This document shows, piece by piece, positions 16,598 through 25,716 of a DNA stretch of 64,000 nt. Where the stretch lies: assembly GCA_020634755.1 (NCBI GenBank), contig JACKBC010000035.1, forward strand, positions 1 through 64,000, written 5' to 3'. Origin of the DNA: Caldilineaceae bacterium. Its GTDB lineage: Bacteria; Chloroflexota; Anaerolineae; Caldilineales; Caldilineaceae. A program made the position numbers and the translations under genes. How positions within the stretch are numbered: the first letter of the stretch is position 1; each line of letters starts with the position of its first letter. A model generated the notes under the pieces. The model was not told the DNA's origin. It saw only the letters and a program-made list of their open reading frames with translations, and searched no databases.

Positions 16598-16689
16598 CTC
16601 TACTCTTCTACTCCTCCACTCCTCCACTCCTCCACTCCTCTACTCCTCCACTCCTCTACTCCTCCACTCCTCTACTCCTCTACCTTCTT
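16598..16689. repeat. C/T-rich minisatellite (ACTCCTCC / TACTCCTC)
   Basis: About 90 bp of variations on TCCTCCACTCCTCTACTCC between the DinB gene end and the M20 gene start. It is the same vocabulary as 13030-13165 and 37483-37551. On the transcribed strand it gives GGAGGAGT words that could act as a ribosome site for the M20 gene. Confidence 0.8.
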
Positions 16690-17202
16690 CTACCACTCCC
16701 CTGCATACCCCACCCCATATGGCTCCATCTGCTTCACAATATACGCATAATGCAGCTCATTGAGTTGGCGAATATGCAAATGGTCGTGCGCCACCCAAGA
16801 GGCCAACAGATCGCCGGCGCTTAGGGAAGCGCGCCAGGGCGTGGGCCGCGCCATCTGCCAATCGGCCTCGGCCAACTGCGGCAGCCATTTCAGAGAATTT
16901 AAACGCTCTGCACTAAAATTCGCCAGCGATTCGGCCAGATCGCGTTCGTTGTATTTGCGCGCCGTCACCCAACCGGCCGGGTCAATGGGGGGCCAATCCT
17001 CATCTGGCCGGTGCAGCATGTAGTCGATGCGCTGGCGGAAATCTTCGCGCTCCTCGTCGTAATAGTGGTTGATTACTTCCAGGATGGACCAGGATTCAGC
17101 ATTGGGCTTCCAGCGCGCCTGTCCGTCGGCGACGCCAGCCACCATGCTGCGGATCACGTCCAGGTTATGCTGCAAGCGATTGATAGCAAATTCGAGGTTC
17201 AT
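16690..17202 (-). CDS. DinB-superfamily protein
   Basis: A 170-residue four-helix-bundle protein of the DinB/YfiT type. Features are the N-terminal LQHNLDVIRSMVAGV helix, RWKPNAESWSILEVINHYYDEE with the first metal-ligand His, and the C-terminal WVAHDHLHIRQLNELH with two further His, making the three-His metal site typical of the family. Members include thiol-S-transferases using bacillithiol or mycothiol and many proteins of unknown role; the substrate here is unknown. AGGAG lies 8 nt before the ATG. The gene follows the 2'-5' RNA ligase-like gene on the same strand (34 bp). Confidence 0.85.
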   Translation of the reverse strand: MNLEFAINRLQHNLDVIRSMVAGVADGQARWKPNAESWSILEVINHYYDEEREDFRQRIDYMLHRPDEDWPPIDPAGWVTARKYNERDLAESLANFSAERLNSLKWLPQLAEADWQMARPTPWRASLSAGDLLASWVAHDHLHIRQLNELHYAYIVKQMEPYGVGYAGEW

Positions 17203-17236
17203 TGCGTTTACTCCTTTGGGCGGACAAGCTGGAAGC

Positions 17237-17770
17237 TTATCCTACAAGGGGGAATTCGTAAATCGTTTTCACGGGTCGAAACTCAATCAGGTCCAGCCCC
17301 ACCAGGCTGAATGCACGGAAAACGGGCGCGGCTTTGCAAATAGCCACGGCGGCTGGGATCTGGTCGGCGGGTAGATTTATGGCCACCGTACAGTGCGGAA
17401 CCCAGTTGCCGGGCCGGTAATAGGAAAGCGATGGCAGACCCAGCGCCGCCATTCGTGCATGGAAGGCGGCATGAACGTCCAGCAGCCGCGGCGTCACCAC
17501 CGGCGCTAGAAAGACCACGCCTTCTGCCGTCGGAAAGATGCCCACGGCGCTAAATTGCAGCGGAATCGGCGCGACTTCAGTGGCGAAATTCTGCAATTCA
17601 TCATGCACATCCGGTGGATACAGCGCATCAAAAACGGTCAGGCTAATATGCGGACGCGCGCCCAGTTCAGGCATAAGCGACGTAACGCCGCGGTCCGCCA
17701 GCGTCTGCCACAAGCCGCGCACGGCGGCTTCCATTTGCGCATCGATATAGAGTTCAACGGCGTAGCCCAT
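17237..17770 (-). CDS. 2'-5' RNA ligase-like (2H phosphoesterase) protein
   Basis: A 177-residue member of the 2H phosphoesterase superfamily. The two catalytic H-x-S/T-x motifs are ARPHISLTVF (around residue 45) and NWVPHCTVAIN (around residue 125), facing each other in the bilobal fold. Such proteins open 2',3'-cyclic phosphates (ThpR-type) or have other phosphodiester activities. The frame is open to 17917, overlapping the enolase gene, but the family N-terminus starts at MGYAVELYID, so I place the start at 17770, only 7 nt after the preceding stop; the two genes are probably co-transcribed. Confidence 0.85.
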   Translation of the reverse strand: MGYAVELYIDAQMEAAVRGLWQTLADRGVTSLMPELGARPHISLTVFDALYPPDVHDELQNFATEVAPIPLQFSAVGIFPTAEGVVFLAPVVTPRLLDVHAAFHARMAALGLPSLSYYRPGNWVPHCTVAINLPADQIPAAVAICKAAPVFRAFSLVGLDLIEFRPVKTIYEFPLVG

Positions 17771-17777
17771 AGTTAAT

Positions 17778-18920
17778 TTACCAATCGGCCACGCTGCCGT
17801 CTTCATAGTAAAACTCGCCGCCCAGCTCCTCTTCATAGATGCCGCGGTTCTGTTGGGCGGCCTGCTCATCGATTTCAAAGCCCAGGCCCGGTTTGGTGGG
17901 TAGGGCAATGTGGCCATCCACCACTTGCCAATTCTCTTTGAAGAGGCCGGCGCCCAGCCCCTTATCCACCTGTTCCTGAATCAGGAAATTGGGAATGGCG
18001 GCGTCCACATGCATGCAGGATGTAAAGGCTACCGGCCCAATGGCGCAGTGCGGCGCCACGTGGATATAGTAGACCTCGGCCATGTTGGCAATCTTTTTTA
18101 GCTCGGTAATGCCGCCGGCGTGGGAGCCATCGGGCTGAATGTAGGCGGCGGCCTGCTTTTCAAAGACGTGGCGGAATTCCCAGCGACTGAGCAAACGCTC
18201 GCCGGTGGCAATGGGAAAAGGCACCTGATCGTTTACTTGCTTGAGCGCATCAATGTTTTCTTGCGGCACCGGCTCCTCCACAAACATGGGGCGCATGCCT
18301 TTGAGCTCGTGGCAGATTTCAATGGCCAGCGCCGGCGTCATCTTGCCGTGAAAATCGAAGGCCAGCTCCACATCGGGCCCCACCCATTCGCGCATGAGAT
18401 AGGCGCGCTGCACAAAGTCATCAATCACGCTGGGCGGTTCGTGACCGCGCCACTTGCCGCCCGGCCCGCTCTTGAACGCTTTGTAGCCGCCCAGCTTTTG
18501 CAGCCATTCCAGCCGCTCTTTAGACGCGGCCAGCCCTTCGTCGCTCATGTCGCGGATGCCCCAGTGGGCGTAGACGCGCACGCGCTCGCGCATCGGTCCG
18601 CCCAGCAGCTTGTAGACGGGCACGCCATAGTGCTTGCCCGCAATGTCCCATAGCGCCTGGTCAATGCCCGACAGCGCCGACATGAGCACGTTGCCGCCGC
18701 GGAAAAAGGCCGAGCGGTACACGTGTTGCCAATGGTGCTCGATCAGCAGCGGGTCTTTGCCGATGTAGTAGTCGGCCAGCTCTGCCACGGCCAGCGTTGT
18801 GCTTTTGGGCTTGCCTTCCAGCGTGGTTTCGCCCCACCCCACCAAGCCATTGTCCGTGGTGATCTTTACCAGCCGGATGCGGGGCAGCGGGAAAAATTGT
18901 TCGATCTTTGCAATTTTCAA
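17778..18920 (-). CDS. Galactonate dehydratase-like enolase-superfamily enzyme
   Basis: The 380 residues align end to end with D-galactonate dehydratase (DgoD, ~382 residues), which removes water from D-galactonate to give 2-keto-3-deoxygalactonate in the cytosol. Catalytic and metal residues are visible: the Asp and general-acid His of ELAFDFHGKM, Glu in FVEEPV, Glu in ATGERL, and the base His in HVAPHCAIGP. The capping-domain signature RSAFFRGGNVLMSALSGIDQ is also DgoD-like. The start is TTG at 18920, decided by AGGAG 7 nt upstream; no ATG fits. A divergently transcribed glycerate 2-kinase lies on the other side of a hairpin element. A different acid sugar as substrate cannot be excluded. 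Confidence 0.88.
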   Translation of the reverse strand: MKIAKIEQFFPLPRIRLVKITTDNGLVGWGETTLEGKPKSTTLAVAELADYYIGKDPLLIEHHWQHVYRSAFFRGGNVLMSALSGIDQALWDIAGKHYGVPVYKLLGGPMRERVRVYAHWGIRDMSDEGLAASKERLEWLQKLGGYKAFKSGPGGKWRGHEPPSVIDDFVQRAYLMREWVGPDVELAFDFHGKMTPALAIEICHELKGMRPMFVEEPVPQENIDALKQVNDQVPFPIATGERLLSRWEFRHVFEKQAAAYIQPDGSHAGGITELKKIANMAEVYYIHVAPHCAIGPVAFTSCMHVDAAIPNFLIQEQVDKGLGAGLFKENWQVVDGHIALPTKPGLGFEIDEQAAQQNRGIYEEELGGEFYYEDGSVADW

Positions 18921-18960
18921 AGTGGTTCTCCTTTGTGCAAAACGGAATCAAGATGGGGAA

Positions 18961-19070
18961 AATGGAACACGGATTGGACTGATTTGACGGATCGTCACTG
19001 ATTTTTTGATAATGGGTAAGAACCTGTTGATCAAAAAAATCCGCCCGATCCATAAAATCTGTGTTCCATT
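18961..19070. repeat. Imperfect hairpin element (family S, copy 2)
   Basis: AATGGAACACGGATT at 18961-18975 mirrors AAATCTGTGTTCCATT ending at 19070. Inner words GACGGATC and GATCAA..ATCCG also pair. It occupies the divergent promoter region of the dehydratase (18920) and the glycerate kinase (19101), so it could affect both transcripts. Confidence 0.6.
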
Positions 19071-19100
19071 CATCCGTCACAATAATTTTGGGAGCTTCAC

Positions 19101-20456
19101 ATGCGTTTTCACTCTTCTATTTTAACCCCAAATCCCCAGAAACGCGAACCGGTCATCCAGATTCTGGATGCGGCACTGGACGCGGTGGATCCATATCGGG
19201 CCGTGCGCAATGCGCTGCACGTGCGCAATGGAGTTTTGCATGTGGGTGAGGGGCAATATGTGCTGGCCGAGTATGAACGCATATTTGTGCTGGGCGCGGG
19301 CAAAGCCGCCGCACCCATGACGCAAGCAATTGAAACATTGCTCGGGGAACGCATTACCGACGGTCTGGTGGTGACCAAAACCGACCACGGTGGGCCGACG
19401 CGTTTTGTGCAGCTGGTGGAGGCCAGCCATCCCGTGCCAGACGAGGCGGGGGTGGAGGCCGGACGGAAAATCTTGAAGCTGGCGCAAAATGCCGGTGAAC
19501 GCGATCTGGTGATTACGCTGATTTCGGGCGGGGGGTCGGCGCTGCTGGTGGCGCCGGCGGTTGGACTGACGCTGGATGATTTACAGGTGATGACCGATGC
19601 GCTGCTGGCTTGTGGCGCCACGATTAACGAGATGAACTGTCTGCGCAAACATTGCAGCGCCATCAAAGGCGGGCAATTGGCGGCTGCGGCCAGCCCGGCC
19701 ACGCTGCTCACGCTGGTCTTGAGTGATGTGGTGGGCAATCCGCTGGATGTGATTGCCAGCGGACCTACGGTGCCTGATGAAACCACGTGGCGCGAGGCGT
19801 GGGCCATTATTGAAAAGTATGGGCTGGTGGAACAATTGCCGTTGCCCATCCTTGGCCGTATTCAGGCGGGGCTGCACGGCAAAGTGGCGGACACGCCCAA
19901 GCCGGGCGCCGATATTTTTACGCATAGCCAAACCACCATTGTGGCGGACAATCGCATTGCGGCGCAGGCGGCTCAACAAAAAGCGCGTGCATTGGGCTTC
20001 AACACGCTGCTGCTGACCACCTATTTACAGGGCGAATCCAAAGAGGTGGCCAAGGTTGCCGTCAGCCTGACGCGCGAGGTGCAGGCTAGCGGGCAGCCAG
20101 TGGCGGCGCCGGCCTGCATCATTTTGGGGGGCGAAACCACGGTGCGGCTGGGCGAAGCGCCGGGGCAGGGCGGACGCAACCAGGAACTGGCTTTGGCGGC
20201 GGCCTTAGATATGCAAGGGATGGCAGATGTGATCGTGGTGGCGTTGGCCACTGATGGTACCGATGGCCCCACCGACAGTGCTGGCGGCTTGGTGGATGGT
20301 GATACCGTGCGGCGCGGTCAGCAAAACGGACTGCGGGCGGCCGATTTTCTAGCGCGCCACGATGCGTATCCTTTTCTGGAGGATATAAACGACCTGCTGG
20401 TGACGGGACCCACGCAAACAAATGTGAACGATCTGCTTTTGATATTTGTGCTGTAG
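19101..20456 (+). CDS. Glycerate 2-kinase (DUF4147/MOFRL family)
   Basis: A 451-residue class-II glycerate kinase that phosphorylates D-glycerate to 2-phosphoglycerate, feeding lower glycolysis. The N-terminal DUF4147 domain has IFVLGAGKAAAPM (~residue 65), DGLVVTKTDHGG, EASHPVPDEAG, ITLISGGGSALL (phosphate-binding), the catalytic Lys/Arg of NCLRKHCSAIKGGQLA, and LSDVVGNPLDVIASGPT. The C-terminal MOFRL domain has ILGGETTV, GGRNQELALAAA and ATDGTDGPTDSAGG. GGGAG 6 nt upstream supports this ATG. It fits the sugar-acid context: keto-deoxy acid cleavage and hydroxyacid reduction can yield glycerate. Confidence 0.94.
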   Translation: MRFHSSILTPNPQKREPVIQILDAALDAVDPYRAVRNALHVRNGVLHVGEGQYVLAEYERIFVLGAGKAAAPMTQAIETLLGERITDGLVVTKTDHGGPTRFVQLVEASHPVPDEAGVEAGRKILKLAQNAGERDLVITLISGGGSALLVAPAVGLTLDDLQVMTDALLACGATINEMNCLRKHCSAIKGGQLAAAASPATLLTLVLSDVVGNPLDVIASGPTVPDETTWREAWAIIEKYGLVEQLPLPILGRIQAGLHGKVADTPKPGADIFTHSQTTIVADNRIAAQAAQQKARALGFNTLLLTTYLQGESKEVAKVAVSLTREVQASGQPVAAPACIILGGETTVRLGEAPGQGGRNQELALAAALDMQGMADVIVVALATDGTDGPTDSAGGLVDGDTVRRGQQNGLRAADFLARHDAYPFLEDINDLLVTGPTQTNVNDLLLIFVL

Positions 20457-20575
20457 CAAGCTATGAGGCAGCTAAGACAACTAAGACAACGCGATTGCCA
20501 TGTGTTGATTTCACGACTTATGCAGCGCCTGAGGATTGCCAAGAGTGAACCCGTTTGCATTCGACACAATTTTCG

Positions 20576-20592
20576 TCAAGGCTTGCGTAAGT
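20576..20592. repeat. 17-mer shared with the hepT break point
   Basis: TCAAGGCTTGCGTAAGT is identical to 33774-33790, where the HepT reading frame loses its homology. The surrounding gap 20457-20906 holds no convincing gene, only an 18-codon ORF from 20601 and the promoter below. Confidence 0.5.
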
Positions 20593-20677
20593 CCTGATTA
20601 ATGGGAACAACTGTCATGGTACTAAAGAAATTGTTTGGTTTCTATGGGTATCGTTAGGTTTCTGATCTGTATAGCAC

Positions 20678-20706
20678 TTGACATATAAAGAGAAACGATA
20701 AATAAT
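20678..20706 (+). promoter_or_regulatory. Possible sigma-70 promoter for the hybrid kinase
   Basis: TTGACA (20678-20683), 17-bp spacer, AATAAT (20701-20706), about 200 bp before the kinase ATG. The -35 is perfect, the -10 is 4 of 6. Confidence 0.4.
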
Positions 20707-20906
20707 TAAATTTTCAGTTAGGATGTGGTTGTATAATGTTAGTAAACGACTGACGCAGTGCTAGTGCATCGACCATATTTTGTTTGCTGTTAGTTTCTGT
20801 ATTCTATACTGTGGTTGAGATGAGAACGGGCATTTTCTATGGGCTTAACAGGCGTAATGAAGCGCCGGTTTTCATTTAGAACTGAGTATAAAGGCTTGAA
20901 AGAATC

Positions 20907-23657
20907 ATGTCTAAGCTGTTTGGTGCACCGACACAAGAGGCGTTGAATTTTGTACGCAATCAGCGCCCACTTGTTGTTTTGCTGGTAGCCGCTATTTTTG
21001 TAGAAACGGGACATTTGTGGACGTATAGCAGCGCATCGAATCTGACGACGCTTTGGGTTGTTGCTATGGGCGCGACAATAGCGGGTAGTGTTTTGGCGTT
21101 GTGGCTGCTTTATCGTAAGCATCCTATTGCGGCGCTATTCATGTTCCTCGTTGTATTCAATGTCAGCACCACATATCACCCCCTGCTGACGGCGCGTTCG
21201 CTCTTTGAAGTGATCACGGGCATTGCCTTTGCCCTCTTTATTGTGCGGTTGACCTTTGGCCTTTCCGGCTTCCTGTTTGCCTGTGTGGCTAATGCGGTTA
21301 TGTTGACCATGTTTTGGATCGGTAATCAGAGCGGTTTACTCTCGTTTCCTTTGGAATTGAACAATTTTCAAAATAGCGTCCACAATGGGTTGTGGATTGG
21401 ATATGCCGCGTTGATGCTGTATGTGCTTTATAGAGCCATCAGCAAGGAGATCAACAACCATCTGTACATTCATCAACAGCTCAAGCATAACGGCATGATT
21501 GTGCAAAACGTGTCGGACGCCATCGTTTCGTGTACCCTGCCCGATTTTAAGATCGCCAATTGGAATCGAGCCGCTGAGGAGATTTATGGGTGGTCGGCGG
21601 ACGAAGTGATTGGTAAAACTTCAAGAGATGTATTCAATACCCATATTACATTGGAAGAACGTGAGCATATTTTGGTGCATGTTGCGCAGCATGGCCACTG
21701 GATTGGTGAGCTGGAGGAAACACACAAAGGTGGTCATTCTATTTTTGTGCGCGTTTCGTTTTCCCTGCTCAAAGATGCAACAGGTCGACCAATCGTATTG
21801 GTAGGCGTTAGCCAAGACATCACGTTGCAAAAACAGACAGAGAAAGCACTGGAGCGGCGTGAGGCTATTTTAGAAGTTGTCCATTTCGCAGCCGAGCGCT
21901 TCCTGAAAGCACACGATTGGCGCGATCATGTTAACGAGCTTTTACACCGATTGGGGCTGGCTACCGAGGCGATGCGCGTCTGTCTGTTTGAAGACCGCAT
22001 CGAGGCAGACGGCCTGCGCTGGACCCGTGAAAGTTACACCTGGCAACGCAATGTTGAATCGCCGGAGCTGAATTCGGGCGAGATAAATTTTGACAATATG
22101 GGCCTGTCGCACTGGCGTCGGATCTATGAAGCGGGGCAGCCGATCTCTGTGCAAATGTCGACAGCTTTGCCGGCTGAGCGTCAGTATATGGAAATGGCCG
22201 GCGTGTCTTGCAAACTGGGCGTGCCGATCTTTGTCGATCAGAAACTTTATGGCAGTCTCTGTTTAGGGCAGTTGGAAGGCCAGGACGTCTGGCAGCCCGT
22301 TGAAATGGAGGCGCTTTCGATAGCGGCCAATATTTTGGGCGCGGCTATCGAGCATCAGGCCGCATTGCGTTCTCTCTTGCAAAAGCAAAAACTTGAGGAG
22401 ATCGGGTTGCTGGCCGGGGGAATTGCCCACGATTTTAACAATTTGCTGACTGGAATTCTAAGCCAAAATTCATTGGTAGAGCGTTGCTTGGAGCCTGAAA
22501 ACAGAGCGTTGAAACATGTTCACAAAATGCGGGCCGCTGCATTGCGCGCGTCCGATTTGACGCAAAAGCTGCTGGCGTATGCCGGCAAAGGACATTTTGT
22601 ATTTGAAGAAGTAGATATAAATGCGGTGATCAAAGAGACAATCGAACTAATGGATGTTTCTGTGCATCAACAGCAAACCTTGAGTTTGCTGTTAGCCCCC
22701 CAGCTACGGCCTCTTTGGGTAGATTCGAGCCAGCTTCAGCAAGTCATATTAAATCTCTTGATAAACGCATTTGAAGCCCCCAAAAATGAGCGGCTTCAGA
22801 GGGGGAATGGTCGGTATCCTGCAAATGGTCAGCGGGCGAATGTGGTCGTGGAAACCTTTATGCGTACCATTGGCGCCAATGCCCAGGATGAATTGCAAGA
22901 TTTTGTGGGGGTTGAGAATTGGAAGCCGGGGCCTTATGTGTGTCTAAAAATTCGTGATCACGGCAACGGCATGGATGCGGCCACGGTGAGCCAGATTTTT
23001 ACTCCCTTCTTTAGCACAAAAGGGAGCGGTCGCGGATTAGGTCTGGCGGCCTGTTTAGGCATTGTGCGGGCTTTGGGGGGTGGTATTCGTGTAGAAAGCC
23101 AGCTCGGGATTGGATCCTCTTTTGAAGTACGCTTTCCGTGTCGTACGCTAAATATTGAGCCGCCAGATACGCCCGTAGACCGTGATGCTGCTGCAGAACC
23201 CCCAAACGCGCTGCCAATATATTCAGCATTTGAAAATGAAGCCGCCGTAAATGGCCCCCAGAACCTGGCGGCAAAATCGCAAAAAGTGCTGGTGATTGAT
23301 GATGAACCGTCTATCCGAGAAACGACCACCGACATTATGGCATTGTGCAATATGGAGGTCATGACGGCTGAAAATGGCCCCGATGGCATTGAGCTGTTTC
23401 GTCAACACTGGGCGGAACTGGCCTGCGTAATCGTGGATATGGAGATGCCGCACATGAATGGGATTGAAGTCATTCGGCGGCTCTATCAAATTGACGCCAA
23501 CGCAACGATTCTACTTTCCTCCGGATATACGAAAGCGGAGATTTCCCCGCAGTTCGGTGAAGAAAAGCCGGCTGAATTTCTGCAGAAGCCTTATGACATG
23601 CACAAATTGATCGATGCTGTGCGCCAATGTACCGTTGAGCCACAAGTTGTGCACTGA
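20907..23657 (+). CDS. Membrane hybrid histidine kinase (PAS-GAF-HisKA-HATPase-REC)
   Basis: A 916-residue sensor. About five to six N-terminal membrane helices (residues ~20-180) are followed by PAS (~190-305; NVSDAIVSCTLPDFKIANWNRA) and GAF (~325-485). The phosphoacceptor His lies in LAGGIAHDFNNLL (~507). The HATPase domain (~610-750) has the N-box LINAFEA, G1 DHGNGM, FFSTKGSGRGLGLA and a GIGSSFEVRFP end. The C-terminal receiver (~790-910) has VIDDEP, phosphoacceptor Asp in IVDMEMPHMNG, Ser in LLSSGY and Lys in LQKPYD. The input signal is unknown and may be membrane- or small-ligand-borne. No separate response regulator is adjacent, so output probably passes by phosphorelay to an unlinked protein. 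The start has a weak GAAAG. Confidence 0.93.
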   Translation: MSKLFGAPTQEALNFVRNQRPLVVLLVAAIFVETGHLWTYSSASNLTTLWVVAMGATIAGSVLALWLLYRKHPIAALFMFLVVFNVSTTYHPLLTARSLFEVITGIAFALFIVRLTFGLSGFLFACVANAVMLTMFWIGNQSGLLSFPLELNNFQNSVHNGLWIGYAALMLYVLYRAISKEINNHLYIHQQLKHNGMIVQNVSDAIVSCTLPDFKIANWNRAAEEIYGWSADEVIGKTSRDVFNTHITLEEREHILVHVAQHGHWIGELEETHKGGHSIFVRVSFSLLKDATGRPIVLVGVSQDITLQKQTEKALERREAILEVVHFAAERFLKAHDWRDHVNELLHRLGLATEAMRVCLFEDRIEADGLRWTRESYTWQRNVESPELNSGEINFDNMGLSHWRRIYEAGQPISVQMSTALPAERQYMEMAGVSCKLGVPIFVDQKLYGSLCLGQLEGQDVWQPVEMEALSIAANILGAAIEHQAALRSLLQKQKLEEIGLLAGGIAHDFNNLLTGILSQNSLVERCLEPENRALKHVHKMRAAALRASDLTQKLLAYAGKGHFVFEEVDINAVIKETIELMDVSVHQQQTLSLLLAPQLRPLWVDSSQLQQVILNLLINAFEAPKNERLQRGNGRYPANGQRANVVVETFMRTIGANAQDELQDFVGVENWKPGPYVCLKIRDHGNGMDAATVSQIFTPFFSTKGSGRGLGLAACLGIVRALGGGIRVESQLGIGSSFEVRFPCRTLNIEPPDTPVDRDAAAEPPNALPIYSAFENEAAVNGPQNLAAKSQKVLVIDDEPSIRETTTDIMALCNMEVMTAENGPDGIELFRQHWAELACVIVDMEMPHMNGIEVIRRLYQIDANATILLSSGYTKAEISPQFGEEKPAEFLQKPYDMHKLIDAVRQCTVEPQVVH

Positions 23658-23852
23658 GCGTCAATTTGTGGCCTCCATACGCAAACTGAGTAGCTTGAGC
23701 GCAAAGACGCACACGCATAAAAAATCGAACGCGGCCATTGACCAAGACACCTTTTCTTCTTCCTCCTCACAGCTCTCCCAAACCCCCATCAGGTCGGCAG
23801 ACAAATTTTATCGACTATAGACGAATGGTATATACTTGCTCTATAAGTTAGC

Positions 23853-23914
23853 TATATAAAGCGAAGCCCCACCCCAGGCAACCATAAACGCTGGGTGGGG
23901 CTTCGCTTTATATA
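23853..23914. terminator. Strong bidirectional hairpin
   Basis: The arm 23853-23877 (TATATAAAGCGAAGCCCCAC, then CCCAG) pairs with 23891-23914, 22 bp contiguous plus three more across a one-base bulge, with a 13-nt loop. A and T runs at both ends make it terminator-like in either direction. It lies ~195 bp after the kinase stop in the 450-bp gap 23658-24107. The rest of that gap holds only GTGCTACGCAC (24057-24067) and no gene. Confidence 0.75.
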
Positions 23915-24107
23915 TGGTGTATACAGGGCATATGGATTCAAAGAGATTTTACGTTAGATACGATTTGCAGAGCATCAGGAGATCGCCAGGAGTGGTGGGT
24001 GGCCAGCGGTTTTGATTTGATGCTTGCGTACGTTTTTAAGTTTCCATGATGGCTCTGTGCTACGCACAACCGCCATCATACAACTCCTAAAAGCGAAGGC
24101 CAAGGCT

Positions 24108-25406
24108 ATGGAAGAAATAAATGTGGGCTTAATTTTGTTGTGGATCGCACTCATCCTGTTTTTTGCGCGCATTTCGTTGCTCATCGAACGGTGGGGGCAG
24201 CCGCCCGTGCTGGGTGAACTGGTGGTGGGCGTCATTTTGGGCAATTTAGGCTTAGTGGGTATTCATCTGTTCCAACCCATTAGCCAAAGCGAAATTATGC
24301 GCTTTCTAGCCGAATTGGGCGTGGTGATTCTGCTCTTTCAGGTGGGGCTGGAATCTAACTTTGCCGAAATGCGCCGTGTGGGCGGGCGGGCACTGCTGGT
24401 AGCCATGGTGGGCGTCATAACGCCCTTTGTGCTGGGGACCTACGTGGTGGGGCCGTTGTTGCTACCCGGGCTGTCATTCAACACCTATCTATTTCTGGGG
24501 GCTACCCTCACGGCCACCTCGGTGGGCATTACCGCGCGCGTCTTCCAAGATCTGAACATGCTGCGTTCGCCCGAAGCGCAAATTGTGCTGGGAGCAGCCG
24601 TGATCGACGACGTCATGGGGCTGATTATTCTGGCCGTGGTGTCGGCCATTGTGACCGCTGGGACCTTTAGCCTGCTCAGCGTGGGCATTATCACGGTAAA
24701 GGCGCTGGGCTTTTTGGTGGGGGCCATTGTCATCGGCCAGCTGGTGGCGCCGCTTTTGGGGCGCGCGCTGTCGACCATCAACACCGGCAAAGGCATGAAG
24801 CTGACGTTGGCGCTCTGTTTTGGCTTTGTGTGCGCCTACCTGGCCAGCATCATGGGGCTGGCGCCCATTGTGGGGGCTTTTGCCGCCGGTCTGGTGCTGG
24901 ACCCGGTCCACTTTCGCCACTTTGAAAATCCTGAAATTGTTGACGAATTGCGCGTCCAGTTGGCGCACACCCCGCTGGAATCTAAAGACACCATTGTCGC
25001 AGTGATCGACCACCACGCCGAGCGTCACATTACCGATTTGCTGGAACCCATTGGCAATTTTTTGGTGCCCATTTTCTTTGTGCTCACCGGCATGAACGTG
25101 CAATTAGAGACGCTCTTTGACCCGCAGATTCTGTTGGTGGCTTTGGGCATCACCGTGGTGGCTTTTGCTGGCAAGGCCGTTTCGGGGCTGGTGGCGGGGC
25201 CGGTCAACAAAGCGCTTGTGGGCTGGGGCATGGCCCCGCGTGGCGAAGTGGGGCTGATATTTGCGGCTATTGGTGAACAGATGGGCGTTATTTCCGCTCA
25301 AGTGTACGGGGTGGTGATCATTGTCGTTATTCTTACCACGTTGCTCACACCCCTGATCCTTAACTGGTTGGCTGCCCGCCAATTGCGTGAACAACCTTCA
25401 TTTTAA
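24108..25406 (+). CDS. CPA2-family cation:proton antiporter (Kef/NapA type)
   Basis: A 432-residue integral membrane protein of about 12 helices that should exchange Na+ or K+ for H+. Family marks are LLIERWGQPPVLGELVVGVILGN near the N-terminus, FQVGLESN, GATLTATSVGITARVFQDL (unwound TM4), the double Asp in GAAVIDDVMGLIILAV (TM5 ion site, electrogenic type), LAPIVGAFAAGLVL and GMAPRGEVGLIFA. No regulatory TrkA-N domain follows, unlike KefB/C. The frame is open from 24024, but the hydrophobic start MEEINVG at 24108, with AAGG upstream, is the likely N-terminus. It stands alone, with an HTH regulator after it under its own promoter. Confidence 0.9.
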   Translation: MEEINVGLILLWIALILFFARISLLIERWGQPPVLGELVVGVILGNLGLVGIHLFQPISQSEIMRFLAELGVVILLFQVGLESNFAEMRRVGGRALLVAMVGVITPFVLGTYVVGPLLLPGLSFNTYLFLGATLTATSVGITARVFQDLNMLRSPEAQIVLGAAVIDDVMGLIILAVVSAIVTAGTFSLLSVGIITVKALGFLVGAIVIGQLVAPLLGRALSTINTGKGMKLTLALCFGFVCAYLASIMGLAPIVGAFAAGLVLDPVHFRHFENPEIVDELRVQLAHTPLESKDTIVAVIDHHAERHITDLLEPIGNFLVPIFFVLTGMNVQLETLFDPQILLVALGITVVAFAGKAVSGLVAGPVNKALVGWGMAPRGEVGLIFAAIGEQMGVISAQVYGVVIIVVILTTLLTPLILNWLAARQLREQPSF

Positions 25407-25413
25407 TTAAATA

Positions 25414-25490
25414 AAATCGATTTGAAAACTATTGACAAGTAGAGCATCTTGTTGTATGATATCATTATTCTATTATTTTTAAATCGATTT
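25414..25490 (+). promoter_or_regulatory. Consensus promoter between twin AAATCGATTT palindromes
   Basis: TTGACA (25432-25437), exactly 17 bp, TATGAT (25455-25460): the best sigma-70 promoter in the window. Identical 10-bp palindromes AAATCGATTT lie on each side at 25414-25423 and 25481-25490, 67 bp apart, one upstream of -35 and one ~20 bp past the expected start site. This arrangement suits a dimeric repressor with two operators, perhaps the ArsR-like product of the gene at 25717 acting on itself. The expected 5' leader to 25716 is ~250 nt. It contains GTAGCG..CGCTAC and GGAAGAGGC..GCCTCTTCC stems (about 25511-25535 and 25601-25655). Confidence 0.6.
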
Positions 25491-25716
25491 TAGATAAGTA
25501 TAAAGATGCCGTAGCGGGGCTCCCGCCAGCGCTACATACGTTCGCTACATACATCGTGAAATAATGTCGGCTCAATGGGTTCTCGTGTGGTCGCCTTTCA
25601 GGAAGAGGCAGAGATAGCTTTGGCTCGCGCGAAAATGGTAGTGGCCTCTTCCTAGAAGGGAGTGCGGCCAGAATGTCAACCCCTGAGATCTAAAAGAGCC
25701 ATATTGTCTTTTGGTC

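Noticed and set aside
20601..20657. 18-codon ORF MGTTVMVLKKLFGFYGYR in the gap before the kinase
   Set aside because: There is no clear ribosome site, no family resemblance and no conserved context. It is too weak to call.
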